Below are positions 27,705 to 37,119 of a stretch of DNA of 64,000 nt, piece by piece (position 1 is the first letter of the stretch; each line of letters opens with the position of its first letter). The position numbers were made by a program, and so were the translations under genes. The stretch is from Sphingomonas sp. OK281 (GTDB taxonomy: Bacteria > Pseudomonadota > Alphaproteobacteria > Sphingomonadales > Sphingomonadaceae), in the NCBI RefSeq assembly GCF_900115295.1, contig NZ_FOVZ01000002.1, forward strand, positions 62,001 to 126,000, written 5' to 3'. Under the pieces are notes generated by a model that saw only the letters and a program-made list of their open reading frames with translations, was not told the DNA's origin and made no database searches.

Positions 27705-28820
27705 ATGCATGCAAAAGGGGTAATACGCACGTTAATGGCCGGAACGGCCGCGATCGTGTCGTTCGGAACCGCATCGGCGCAGACCGCGCCAGGACCTGCC
27801 GGCACCGCCGCCGGCACGACGATCAGCAACACCGCGCTGGCGAGCTATACCGTCAACGGCGTCCAGCAGACGACCAGCTCGAACGCCGCGACGTTTCTGG
27901 TCGATCTGAAGGCCAACCTGACCGTTGCACCGCTCGGCGGCAACACCCCGGTCACGATCGGTGAAAGCGGCGCGGTGCTGAAGTTCACCGTGACGAACAA
28001 CACCAACGGCACGCAGGACTTCCTGCTCACGCACGTCCAGAGTTTCCTGGGGGGCATTTTTGCCGGTGACAATTTCAACGTCGACAATGTCAGGATCATC
28101 GTCGATTCGAACGGCGACAACGAATACACCGCCGCGGATACCGCGACGTACATCAACGAACTCGGCGCGGACCAGACCAAGACCGTGTTTATCGTCGCGG
28201 ACGTTCCTGCCAATCAGGCAGCAGCGCTCGCCAGCGTCACGCTGATCGCGCAGATCGCGCAAGGCGGCGATCCGCTCAAGGCAGGCGATCCGCTGGTCTC
28301 GAACGCGCTCACCGCGAACCGCGACGGCGTGGTCGACGTGGTCTTTGCCGACAACGACTCGGGCTTTGGGGACGCAGCGCTCAACGGCTATGGTCGATCG
28401 ACGCTCGCGTACGAGATCACGACGCGCAACGTGGACCTAACGATCGTCAAATCGTCGACGGTCGTGTCGGATCCGATCAACCTTCTCGTCACGCCGAAGG
28501 CGATCCCCGGTGCGGTCGTGCGCTACTGCCTGGTCGTCCGCAACGCGACGGTCGCAACCCCGGCACGCAACGTCAACCTGACCGATCTCATTCCCACCAA
28601 CACGACCTACGAAGCAGGTTCGCTCTCGGTGGGCGGTGTCGCGGTCGGCGGCGAATGCCTGACGGACGGCGTGACGCTGACCGATGCCGGCGGAACGGTG
28701 CTGCCGGTGAGCGGCATCACCGGGTCGTACGACGGCACCGCCAAGCAGGTGAAGGTGACGATCCCGACCCTGACGTCGCTGCTGCCGGTGGCCGCCAGCT
28801 TCCGCGTGAAGATCAACTAA
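27705..28820 (+). CDS. Secreted DUF11-type protein C, paralogue of A
   Basis: 371 residues. Signal peptide ending GTASAQ. The N-terminal motif is ISNTALASYTVNG...SSNAATFLV. A loop DSNGDNEYTAADT lies near residue 128, at the same depth as in A. A DUF11-like module near 265-330 has VVRYCLVVRNATV and LIPTNTTYEAGSL. AAGGAAG precedes the ATG. A and C therefore look like duplicates that have diverged. Context and signal peptide suggest a surface or extracellular structural role. Confidence 0.86.
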   Translation: MHAKGVIRTLMAGTAAIVSFGTASAQTAPGPAGTAAGTTISNTALASYTVNGVQQTTSSNAATFLVDLKANLTVAPLGGNTPVTIGESGAVLKFTVTNNTNGTQDFLLTHVQSFLGGIFAGDNFNVDNVRIIVDSNGDNEYTAADTATYINELGADQTKTVFIVADVPANQAAALASVTLIAQIAQGGDPLKAGDPLVSNALTANRDGVVDVVFADNDSGFGDAALNGYGRSTLAYEITTRNVDLTIVKSSTVVSDPINLLVTPKAIPGAVVRYCLVVRNATVATPARNVNLTDLIPTNTTYEAGSLSVGGVAVGGECLTDGVTLTDAGGTVLPVSGITGSYDGTAKQVKVTIPTLTSLLPVAASFRVKIN

Positions 28821-28864
28821 ACCCGCCTCACGCGAATCCCGTCCCTCGATAAAGGAACGACCGA

Positions 28865-28894
28865 TCCCGGCACGCGTCACGACGCGTGCCGGGA
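28865..28894 (+). promoter_or_regulatory. Hairpin abutting the ribosome binding site of gene D
   Basis: Arms TCCCGGCACGCGTC (28865-28878) and its exact complement (28881-28894) are separated by AC. The right arm runs into the GAGAGGA ribosome binding site at 28893-28899. No T-run follows, so it looks more like a processing or translation control element than a terminator. Confidence 0.6.
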
Positions 28895-28905
28895 GAGGAC
28901 CCTTC

Positions 28906-31900
28906 ATGTCCAGCTTCCGCCGCCTTTCGCGCCTTTGCGCCCTGATCCTGACGATCCTGTGCGGGCTCGTGCTCGGCGGCCTGCCGGTCGCGGCGCAAAC
29001 CGGTGGCCAGGCCGGTGCCCCGACGCGCATCCAGAATACCGCGACGCTGTCGTTCGACGACGCGAGCAGCGACTCCGGTATGCGCAGCGTGCCGTCCAAC
29101 ACGGTGTCGCTCGACGTCAACCGTGCCAAGCGTCCGACGACGCTCACCTTTCACCTGCCGCCGCCGAATTACGACCTGACTGGCGCCCAATGCCAGACCA
29201 CCCCCAGTTTCCTGTTCACGCCTGCGCCGATCGATGCCGCGACCTACGCCGCATCGCCCTGGGTCGCGGCGATCGACATCTATGCCGACATGATCCTGGT
29301 GCTCGACAACCAGGCGGGCAACCATAATCCGGACGCCCGCGAGACGGCGGTCATCGCGGTCGACGTCGGCACCATCCACACCACGCTGACCCTCACCGAA
29401 ACCGCGGCCAACAGCGGTATCTTCGCCGGCGGCATCCCCGCGAGCGCGACCGGCAAGCATCCCGAGCTCGCCGCCTGCGACATCCGCAACATGCGCGGCG
29501 CGACGATCAAGCTGAGCTTTGCCGAGGATGGCTACAGCCTCGCTTCGATGGCGTCGCTGCTGATCGATCCGGCCGGCTACACGTTCGATTCGCGGACGGG
29601 CGCGCTGGTCGACGGCACCATCGTGTCGCTGGTCGACGAGACCGGCCAGCCCGCCACCGTGTTCGGCGACGACGGCGTCAGCCGCTATCCCTCCACCGTC
29701 GTCACCGGCGAGGCCGTCACCGACGCCAGCGGTCGCCTGTATCCCGGCGAGACCGGACGATACCGTTTCCCGCTGACCGCGCCCGGCCGCTATTTCCTGA
29801 AGGTCGCGCCACCGGGCACCTACACCGCGCCGTCCACGGTCGATCGCGCGACGCTTGCCGCGCTTAAGGACCCGCAGGGCAGGTCCTTCATTCTCAACGA
29901 CACCAGCTTCGGCGGATCGCTGACGCTGTCGACGCCCGAGCCCTTCTCCGCGGACATTCCGCTCGACAGCCCCGGTGCGGGGACGCTGTTGCTGACCAAG
30001 ACGGCGTCGGTGCGCGAGGCGTCGCCAGGGGATTTCGTGCAGTACCTGCTGCGGATCACCAACCGCGATGCGGTTCCCGCGCGCGGGCTGCACGTCGCCG
30101 ACACGTTGCCGCGTGGGCTGCGCTACGAACGCAATTCCGCGCGCGGTGGCGACGAGCCAACCGTGTCGAGCGATGGCCGCACGCTGGACTTCGTGATTCC
30201 CGTGCTGGCCGCCGGTGCCTCGACCGAATTGAAATACGTCGTCAGCATCGCCCCCGGTGCGCCGGCCGGCGAGGCGCTGAACCGTGCGCGCGTCGTCGGG
30301 CAGGGCACCGTCACCAGCAACGAGGCCGCGGCGTCGGTCCGCCTGCGTCCGCTGCTGTTCACCGACGCGATGACGATCATCGGCCGCGTGACCGAGGGGA
30401 ATTGCGGCGATCCGGTCGACAAGCGCAAGGGCGTGGCCGGAATCCGCCTGCTGATGGAGGACGGCACGTTCGTCGCCACCGATCGCGACGGGCTCTATCA
30501 TTTCGAGGGCGTCCGCGCTGGTCGTCACGTCGTCCAGATCGATACGACAAGCATCCCCGCGACGCACGCGCCGGTCGCCTGCGACATCGACACGCGCCAG
30601 GCGAATAGCCCGATCTCGCGCTTCGTCGAGGGCGATGGCGGGTTGCTGAAGCGCGTCGACTTCCAGCTCAAGCCGACCGGCAAGGCGAAGGTCGCGGATA
30701 CGGGGCTGCCGATCACGGTCGTCGACGACGCCACCGCCGCGGGCAGCCGCGACTGGCTCGCCAGTGGCCAGACCGCCGGTGTCGACTGGCTGTTCCCGCT
30801 CGCAGACCATAATCCACGCGCGCCGGTCGTCCGCGCCGTGATCAAGCACCTGCCAGGCCAGCGCGTGGCGCTCACGATCAACGGCAAGCAGGTCGAGCCG
30901 CTCGCGTTCGATGGCACGGATACGCGCGACGGCACCGACATCGCGGTATCGCGCTGGACCGGTATCCCGTTGACCGAGGGCGATAATCGTCTCCAGGCGC
31001 GGGTGCTCGCCGCCGACGGCAGCGTCGTGAAGACACTCGACCGGGTCGTGCATTATGCGGGCCTGCCGGTCCGTGCGGTGTTCGACGCCGCCAACAGCCG
31101 GCTGGTCGCGGACGGTCTGACCCGCCCGTTGATCGCGGTGCGCGTGACCGACAAGACCGGGCGGCCGGTTCGCGCAGGAACGGTCGTGCCGTTCACGGTC
31201 GACCAGCCCTACACCGCCGCCGTCGAAGTCGCGCTCGAACAGAGCCGCCAGCTGGCTGGTCGCGAACGCTCGGCAACGACCGCGCTTGTGGTGGGCGACG
31301 ACGGGCTCGCCTTCCTCGCGCTCCAGCCGACCACCCAGGCGGGCGCGGTCCGCATCGCGGTCGCGCTGACCGAGGACAAGGTCGTCCACACCAACGAAAT
31401 CCGCGCCTGGCTCGCCGCGTCCGCCAAGGACTGGGTCGTAGTCGGCTTCGGCGCAGGCTCGCTCGGCTACGACATGCTCAGCAAGCGCCAGTCGGGCCTG
31501 CCACGCGCCGAGCGCAACAGCGTCGTCACCGATGGCCAGCTCGCTTTTTATGCCAAGGGCCGCGTCAAGGGCTCGTGGCTGGCGACGATCGCCTATGACA
31601 GCGACCGCAAATACGATCCCGACCGCGGCCTGCTCGGTACGATCGACCCCGACCGCTATTACACCGTCTACGGCGACGGCTCGCGCCAGGGCTACGACGC
31701 GGCGACTCGCCGGAAGCTGTACCTGCGGCTGGAACGTCGTGAATTCTACGCGCTGTTCGGCGATTTCGAGACTGGCTTCACCGATACGCAGCTGACTCGC
31801 TACAACCGGACGCTCAACGGCGTGAAGACCGCGTACGAGGGCAAGCGGGTGCGCGCGACGGGGTTCGCCGCGCATACCGACACGCTGTATTCGCGCGACG

Positions 31901-33957
31901 AAATCCAGGGCAATGGCCTTAGCGGTCCATACCGGCTGTCGGGGCGCAACATCGTCCCGAACAGCGACAAGCTGCGGCTCGAGACGCGCGATCGCTTCCG
32001 CTCGGAACTGATCGTGTCGACCACGCAGCTGACCCGGCACATCGACTACGACATCGATACGTCGATGGGCACGGTACGCTTCCGCAACCCGATCCTGAGC
32101 CGCGACGGCAACCTCAATCCGACCTTCATCGTCGCGGATTACGAGGTCGAGAGCGGCCGATCCGCCAAGCTGGCCGCCGCCGCGCGCGTCGCGACCAAGC
32201 TGGCGAATGGTCGCATCGAGGTAGGTGCTGCGGCGATCCGCGACGAGACCAACGGCAAGGCCACCGTGCTCGGTGCGGACATCAAGGCGCGGGTCACCGC
32301 GAACACCGAAGTCCGCGGTGAGATCGCCAAGGGCGGACGCGGCGGCCTGGGCCAGGGGCTCGCCTACCTTGCCGAGATCGATCATCACGGTGCGAAGCTC
32401 GACCTGCTCGCCTATGCCCGCCAGCAGGATACCGCGTTCGGCGTCGGCCAGCAGAACCTGGTCGAGGCAGGCACGCGGAAATTCGGGCTCGACGGTCGCG
32501 TTCGCCTGACCGACAAGCTCAGCTTGACGGGGCTCGCCTGGCACCAGCAGCAGCTCGACAGCGCGGGAACGCGCACCGCCGCCGACGCCCGGCTCGAATA
32601 TCGCCGTGAATCGGGCACGATCTTTGTCGGCGGGCAATATGCGTCGGATCGCGGCATCGACGGCAAGCACCGCGACAGCCGCCTGCTGACGGTCGGCGGC
32701 ACGCAGCTGCTGTTCGACAGCAAGCTGAGCATCACCGCACAGACCCAGTTTGCGCCGGGCGGTCAGAGCGACAGCGTCGATTTCCCGATCCGTCACCAGA
32801 TCCAGCTGGCCTATCGGATCACGCCCGGCATCCGCCTGATCGGCGGGTACGAGATCGCGAACGGCGACGGCTATGTCGCGCATACCAAGCAGCTGGGCTT
32901 CGACGTCGCGCCGTGGACCGGTGCCAAGCTGATGAGCACGCTGAACCAGCAGGCCGCCAGTGGCTTGGGGGGCGAGGACGGCGCGCGGACCTATGCGCAA
33001 TACGGGCTCAGCCAGTCGCTGCCGATCGGCAAGAACTGGACCGTCGACGGCACGCTCGATGCGAGCAATACGGTCAAGGGCAGCATCCCCAAGGGCGCGG
33101 TGGTCAATCCGTTCCAGCCGGTCACCTCGGGCGGCTATGTCGGGCAGGACCAGACCAATGGCGACTATGCCGCCGCGACGATCGGCGCGACCTATCGCCA
33201 GACCTTGTGGTCGGTGAACGGGCGGCTCGAATATCGCAATGCCGACAGCGGCGATCGCTGGGGGATCACGACCAACTTCCTGCGCACGCTGGGGCAGGGC
33301 AAGACGCTTGCGTCGAGCATCAAGGGGTACACGATCAAGGACCGGACCGGCGCGGTCGCGACCTATGCCACCGCCGACGTCGCGCTCGCCTTCCGCCCGC
33401 TCGACAGCCGCTGGTCGGTGCTCGAACGGCTCGAACTGCGCCACGAGAGCGCGGATGCCGGGTTCTCGGACTCCAATTCGCTCGGTGTCCCCGCTTATGG
33501 CGGCGGCGATCAGGTGACCTCGCGGATCATCAACAACCTGGCGGTGAACTATCGCACCGGTCCCGAAGGGCTCGGCCACGGCACCGAGGCGACGCTGTAT
33601 TACGGCGCCAAATACGTCGCCGGGCGCTTCGCCGACGATACCTATGACGGGTATATCGACGTGACCGGGTTCGAGTTGCGCAAGGATGTCGGCACGCGGT
33701 TCGATATCGGCGTCAGCGGCTCGGTCCAGCACGCCTGGGAGCGTGGCGCATGGTCGTGGAGCGGTGGGCCATCGGTCGGCGTGTCGCCCGCGCGGAACAC
33801 GTGGATCAGCGCAGGCTATAACGTGTCGGGCTACCGCGACCGCGATTTCGAAGACGACCGCTACACGCGGCAGGGGCCGTACGTCACGATGCGGCTGAAA
33901 TTCGACCAAACGTCGATCGGTGGCGCCACGCGCGCCCTGTTCGGCGGGCGGCGATAA
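28906..33957 (+). CDS. Giant outer-membrane protein D with DUF11, SdrD-like, Ig-like and barrel domains
   Basis: 1683 residues. Signal peptide ends LPVAAQ. Order: NTA...SNTVSLDV motif near 40-70; a unique beta-rich region to about 360; a DUF11 module about 362-475 (ASPGDFVQYLLRITNRD, TLPRGLRYERNS); an SdrD-B/carboxypeptidase-regulatory-like module about 490-540 (GVAGIRLLMEDGTF, DGLYHFEGVRAGRH); and an invasin-like Ig domain about 733-800 (RVTDKTGRPV). From about 841 to the end are amphipathic strands with TRHIDYDIDTSMGTVRFRNP near 1042, probably a large beta barrel. GAGAGGA precedes the ATG. Probable outer-membrane anchor or export channel for A-C. Confidence 0.88.
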   Translation: MSSFRRLSRLCALILTILCGLVLGGLPVAAQTGGQAGAPTRIQNTATLSFDDASSDSGMRSVPSNTVSLDVNRAKRPTTLTFHLPPPNYDLTGAQCQTTPSFLFTPAPIDAATYAASPWVAAIDIYADMILVLDNQAGNHNPDARETAVIAVDVGTIHTTLTLTETAANSGIFAGGIPASATGKHPELAACDIRNMRGATIKLSFAEDGYSLASMASLLIDPAGYTFDSRTGALVDGTIVSLVDETGQPATVFGDDGVSRYPSTVVTGEAVTDASGRLYPGETGRYRFPLTAPGRYFLKVAPPGTYTAPSTVDRATLAALKDPQGRSFILNDTSFGGSLTLSTPEPFSADIPLDSPGAGTLLLTKTASVREASPGDFVQYLLRITNRDAVPARGLHVADTLPRGLRYERNSARGGDEPTVSSDGRTLDFVIPVLAAGASTELKYVVSIAPGAPAGEALNRARVVGQGTVTSNEAAASVRLRPLLFTDAMTIIGRVTEGNCGDPVDKRKGVAGIRLLMEDGTFVATDRDGLYHFEGVRAGRHVVQIDTTSIPATHAPVACDIDTRQANSPISRFVEGDGGLLKRVDFQLKPTGKAKVADTGLPITVVDDATAAGSRDWLASGQTAGVDWLFPLADHNPRAPVVRAVIKHLPGQRVALTINGKQVEPLAFDGTDTRDGTDIAVSRWTGIPLTEGDNRLQARVLAADGSVVKTLDRVVHYAGLPVRAVFDAANSRLVADGLTRPLIAVRVTDKTGRPVRAGTVVPFTVDQPYTAAVEVALEQSRQLAGRERSATTALVVGDDGLAFLALQPTTQAGAVRIAVALTEDKVVHTNEIRAWLAASAKDWVVVGFGAGSLGYDMLSKRQSGLPRAERNSVVTDGQLAFYAKGRVKGSWLATIAYDSDRKYDPDRGLLGTIDPDRYYTVYGDGSRQGYDAATRRKLYLRLERREFYALFGDFETGFTDTQLTRYNRTLNGVKTAYEGKRVRATGFAAHTDTLYSRDEIQGNGLSGPYRLSGRNIVPNSDKLRLETRDRFRSELIVSTTQLTRHIDYDIDTSMGTVRFRNPILSRDGNLNPTFIVADYEVESGRSAKLAAAARVATKLANGRIEVGAAAIRDETNGKATVLGADIKARVTANTEVRGEIAKGGRGGLGQGLAYLAEIDHHGAKLDLLAYARQQDTAFGVGQQNLVEAGTRKFGLDGRVRLTDKLSLTGLAWHQQQLDSAGTRTAADARLEYRRESGTIFVGGQYASDRGIDGKHRDSRLLTVGGTQLLFDSKLSITAQTQFAPGGQSDSVDFPIRHQIQLAYRITPGIRLIGGYEIANGDGYVAHTKQLGFDVAPWTGAKLMSTLNQQAASGLGGEDGARTYAQYGLSQSLPIGKNWTVDGTLDASNTVKGSIPKGAVVNPFQPVTSGGYVGQDQTNGDYAAATIGATYRQTLWSVNGRLEYRNADSGDRWGITTNFLRTLGQGKTLASSIKGYTIKDRTGAVATYATADVALAFRPLDSRWSVLERLELRHESADAGFSDSNSLGVPAYGGGDQVTSRIINNLAVNYRTGPEGLGHGTEATLYYGAKYVAGRFADDTYDGYIDVTGFELRKDVGTRFDIGVSGSVQHAWERGAWSWSGGPSVGVSPARNTWISAGYNVSGYRDRDFEDDRYTRQGPYVTMRLKFDQTSIGGATRALFGGRR

Positions 33958-33974
33958 TACAGGGAGAGAGACCT

Positions 33975-34217
33975 ATGCCGATGCCGAGCCAGCCGACACC
34001 CATGCCGCTGCCGCGCGACTTCACCGACCACGGTCCGTGCGTCGAGGATCTCGCACGGGCGTTCGCGGCACAGGACGCGGCGACGAGCGAGGCGTTGATC
34101 GAGACGCTGGCGACGCAGGCGATCCGCCAATGGCGGCTCGACGATGCGACGTTCTGGCAGCGCGTGAAGTTCCAGGCACGGATGATCCGGGCCCAGATGG
34201 GGTCGGCGAGACACTAA
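33975..34217 (+). CDS. 80-residue cytosolic protein E closing the DUF11 operon
   Basis: No signal peptide. Proline/methionine-rich N terminus (MPMPSQPTPMPLPRDF), then helical, with a basic aromatic end (IRQWRLDDATFWQRVKFQARMIRAQ). GGGAGAG lies before the ATG, 17 bp after gene D's stop, so it belongs to the operon. I do not recognise the family. Confidence 0.7.
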   Translation: MPMPSQPTPMPLPRDFTDHGPCVEDLARAFAAQDAATSEALIETLATQAIRQWRLDDATFWQRVKFQARMIRAQMGSARH

Positions 34218-34231
34218 GGAGATTACTGGGA

Positions 34232-34350
34232 CGCTCCTTCTTCCCCCCTCCCTGAAAGGGACGGGCCGGGGGTGGGTCGGCGTCCGCGCGATCCGAACTG
34301 TCGTATCACAAGCAGGCCGACCCACCTCTCCCTTCCAGGGAGGGGAGCGC
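34232..34350. repeat. Palindromic repeat after the DUF11 operon
   Basis: Left arm about 34232-34280 (contains CCCTCCCTGAAAGGGA and GGTGGGTCGGC) is mirrored at 34316-34350 (GCCGACCCACC ... AGGGAGGGGAGCGC). It lies between convergent genes and may act as terminator for both. Confidence 0.7.
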
Positions 34351-34388
34351 GTCTGCTCATTGGTTGCGCGTTCGAGACCCAGGCGCCC

Positions 34389-34541
34389 CTATTTCTCGTC
34401 GGTCGTCAGCTTCACCTTGTTGGGCAGCTTCTTCCCCTTGGTCCGGCGCGATGGCAGCTGGACCGGGTTCTTCTTCTTCCACTGCGCAAACGTCATCGGG
34501 CCCTCGGGGGTCTCGATGATCGTGTCGTCGATCGAACTCAT
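34389..34541 (-). CDS. Small basic conserved hypothetical protein
   Basis: 50 residues: acidic start (MSSIDDTIIETPEGPMTFAQWK), then strongly basic (SRRTKGKKLPNKVK). A strong GGAGGA site lies 7 bases before the ATG, which supports a real gene despite its size. No known domain. Confidence 0.65.
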   Translation of the reverse strand: MSSIDDTIIETPEGPMTFAQWKKKNPVQLPSRRTKGKKLPNKVKLTTDEK

Positions 34542-34620
34542 GCAAATTCCTCCGCCAAGCCCAACGCACAACGGCGAAAGGGGGACCCTCGAAGGGGAGT
34601 GATTACTCTATCGGGAAAAA

Positions 34621-34707
34621 TGGTGCGGCCAAGAAGACTCGAACTTCCACGGGCTTTCGCCCACAACGACCTCAACGTTGCGCGTCTACCAGTTCCGCCA
34701 TGGCCGC
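34621..34707 (-). tRNA. tRNA-Leu(GAG)
   Basis: 87 nt with encoded CCA. Acceptor GCGGCCA pairs with TGGCCGC; D loop has AACTGGTAGACGC as in tRNA-Leu; anticodon stem CAACG/CGTTG with loop TTGAGGT gives anticodon GAG; a long variable arm (GTGGGCGAAAGCCCGT) marks a class II tRNA; T loop GTTCGAGTC. Confidence 0.97.
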
Positions 34708-34819
34708 CCATGAAACATCGCCGGGCGAACCCGGCATCTGGTAGGCGAGCGCCACTAGCAAGGCTTTCCGCATCGTGCAACGCCCTTTGCGAAAAAGCGT
34801 TCGTCCGGTACCGCAAACG

Positions 34820-36196
34820 ATGGCCGTGCCCTTTCTCTCGCCCGATACCAGGGCCGATCTGCAGGCCGAAACGCGGCGCGTCCTCGCGCTGGCGTGGCCG
34901 GTGATGCTGACCAGCCTCAACTGGACGATCCTCCACGTCACCGACGTGATCGTGGTCGGGCTGGTCGGCGCGCACGAGGTGGCGGCGCTGGGGGCTAGTC
35001 GATCGCTGACGTTCATCGCGATCGTCACCGGCCTCGCATGGCTGTCGGGCGTGCTCGTCCACACCGCACGTGCCGACGGGGCGGGGGATCTGCCGCGGAC
35101 CGGGCAAGTGCTGCGCGAAGGATTGGTGCTGGGGTTGCTGCTCGGGCTCGTCGTCGGCGGCGTCATGTTCGTGTTCGCGGACGCCATGCTCGCCGGGATC
35201 GGCGTCGCGCCTGCGCTGGTCGAGCCGGCCGGACGGGTCGTCCGCGTCATGGCGTTCACCTATCCGCCGCAGTTGATGATCGTCGCCGCCAGCTTCTTCC
35301 TGGAGGGCGTCAGCCGGCCGCGCCGCGTCGCGGTGGTCAACCTGTCGATCCTGCCGCTCAACGCGCTGCTCGCCTGGGCGATGTCGGGCGGTCATCTCGG
35401 GCTCCCGGCGATGGGGGCGGTCGGCGCGGCGACGGCCACCGCGATCGCGTCGGGACTCGGCGCGGTCGGGATGATCGCCGCGGCGCTGACCCTGCCGCGC
35501 GCAAGGGAGCGCGGCGTTCGGCGCATCGATCTGGCCGCATGGCGCGGGGTGCCGGCCGGCATCGTGGCGCTGGCGGTGTTCGGGATCGTGCCCGCCGTCG
35601 CGTCCGGGCTGGAACTTGCTGGCTTCTCGATCCTGATCGCGCTGTCGACGCAATTCGGCGACGACGTCGCGCATGCGTTCCAGATCGTGTTCTCGGTCCA
35701 CAACGTCACGTTCGGGTTTGCGCTCGGCCTCGGGTCGGCGTGTGGCGTCCGCGTCGGCAATGCGGTGGGCGAGGGGGATCCGAAGGCAGGCATCTCGCGC
35801 GCTTTGATCGCGACCGGTCTGTCGATGCTGGCGCTGGGCGTATGCGGGATCGTCCTAATCGTCGCGCGCGCGCCGATCGTCGCGGCGTTTCCGGCCGATG
35901 CCGCGACTCACGCGGTCGCGCTGGCGATGCTGCCGGTATGGGCGCCGTTCATCCTGTTCGACGGCGCGCAGGTGGTGCTGGTCTACGCGCTCCGCTCGCT
36001 CGGCGATCAGGTCGTCGCGGGCATGAACAGCATCGTCGCGTATTTCATCGTCACCGGCGGCGCAGGCTGGTGGATGGTCCACGCCGGGATGGGACCGATG
36101 GCGCTGGTCTATGCCTCCGGGCTGGGAATGCTCACCGCAGCGCTGTTGCACGGCGCACGGTTCTGGATCGTGAGCCGGCGATTGCGGCGCGCCTAG
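34820..36196 (+). CDS. MATE family efflux transporter
   Basis: 458 residues with about twelve hydrophobic segments in two related halves. MATE features include LALAWPVMLTSLNWTILHVTDVIVVG in the first helices and GFALGLGSACGVRVGNAVGEGD in the second half. It is a cation/drug antiporter of unknown substrate. The ATG giving MAVPFLSP was chosen; upstream GTG at 34775 would extend it by 15 residues. It overlaps the convergent zinc-ribbon gene by 4 bp. Confidence 0.9.
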   Translation: MAVPFLSPDTRADLQAETRRVLALAWPVMLTSLNWTILHVTDVIVVGLVGAHEVAALGASRSLTFIAIVTGLAWLSGVLVHTARADGAGDLPRTGQVLREGLVLGLLLGLVVGGVMFVFADAMLAGIGVAPALVEPAGRVVRVMAFTYPPQLMIVAASFFLEGVSRPRRVAVVNLSILPLNALLAWAMSGGHLGLPAMGAVGAATATAIASGLGAVGMIAAALTLPRARERGVRRIDLAAWRGVPAGIVALAVFGIVPAVASGLELAGFSILIALSTQFGDDVAHAFQIVFSVHNVTFGFALGLGSACGVRVGNAVGEGDPKAGISRALIATGLSMLALGVCGIVLIVARAPIVAAFPADAATHAVALAMLPVWAPFILFDGAQVVLVYALRSLGDQVVAGMNSIVAYFIVTGGAGWWMVHAGMGPMALVYASGLGMLTAALLHGARFWIVSRRLRRA

Positions 36197-36954
36197 CGGG
36201 TCGCTTCACCTGCAAAGCTCAGCTCCAGCCGCTTCGAGTTCGCCGGCACGTTCAGCGTCGCGGAGTTGAAATCGATCGCACCGCCCGGCGCCAGCGTCCG
36301 CTGCTGCGGGGTGATCGTCCAGCTATACACCAGCCGCCCCTGCGCATCGCGGAGTTCGGCGCGGATGTCGGGCACGCGCTGGCGCTGGTTGGACGGGTTG
36401 GTGACCTGGCCGCTGACCGCGAACAGCTCGGAGCCATTGTCGAGCTCGCGCCGCTCGATCGGATTGTCGCGCAGCCGCAGCGGCGTCTCGTCGCTGCCGA
36501 TCCCGAGACCCAGCTTGGCCGCGACGCCCGGCGCACCGAGATACACGATCGCGCCCGCCGCGATCAGCATCAGCAACCCGGCAAGCACCGCGACGATCGT
36601 CCAGCGCCGCGTCGTGTTGCGACGCAGGCGAACCGGCAGAGTGTCGATCTGCGGCGCTACGGGAGCAACGAATGTAGGCGCTACGAATGCAGGCGCGGGT
36701 GGCGCGGCGGGGGCGAAGGGCGCGAACCGTTCGGCCGGCTCCGCGATCGGCGGCCGCGCGAGCGGGGCGAGCGGCGGTGGCGCAGGCGCTAGCGGCGTCG
36801 GCTCCGGGATCTCCAGCGCATCCTCGACGTCCGGTGCAGCAGCCTGGAACCAGCTATGCTTGCAATTGGCGCAGCGCACGGTGCGCCCTTCGGTCCCGAT
36901 CGCGCTGTCGGGGACCAGATAGCGCGTGCTGCACTCGGGGCATTGGAGGATCAT
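36193..36954 (-). CDS. MJ0042-type zinc-ribbon membrane protein
   Basis: 253 residues. An N-terminal zinc ribbon CPECSTRYLVP...CANCKHSW is followed by a proline/alanine-rich linker (about 45-105), one transmembrane helix near 118-140, and a C-terminal beta-rich DUF3426-like domain with VSGQVTNPSNQRQRVPDIRA. Often found beside ftsE in Alphaproteobacteria, as here (divergent). Role unknown, probably envelope-related. Confidence 0.88.
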   Translation of the reverse strand: MILQCPECSTRYLVPDSAIGTEGRTVRCANCKHSWFQAAAPDVEDALEIPEPTPLAPAPPPLAPLARPPIAEPAERFAPFAPAAPPAPAFVAPTFVAPVAPQIDTLPVRLRRNTTRRWTIVAVLAGLLMLIAAGAIVYLGAPGVAAKLGLGIGSDETPLRLRDNPIERRELDNGSELFAVSGQVTNPSNQRQRVPDIRAELRDAQGRLVYSWTITPQQRTLAPGGAIDFNSATLNVPANSKRLELSFAGEATR

Positions 36955-37119
36955 GAGTACGCTTCACCAGCGGCCGCCGGAGCGCGACCGTATCTTGTGC
37001 CGAATAAGCACGCGGCCCGCATATGTGGCAAGCTTGAAGCGGCGCGCGCTTTCATGCGAAAGCGCCGATACGGGCATTGGCACGGGCATCAAGCGGGCGA
37101 GAGCGGGCGCAACCACGTC

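Noticed and set aside
28828..33909. Continuous 1693-codon open frame antisense to gene D
   Set aside because: Striking length, but GC-rich codon bias produces such shadows. It has no signal peptide, ribosome binding site or domain, while the plus strand has all three.
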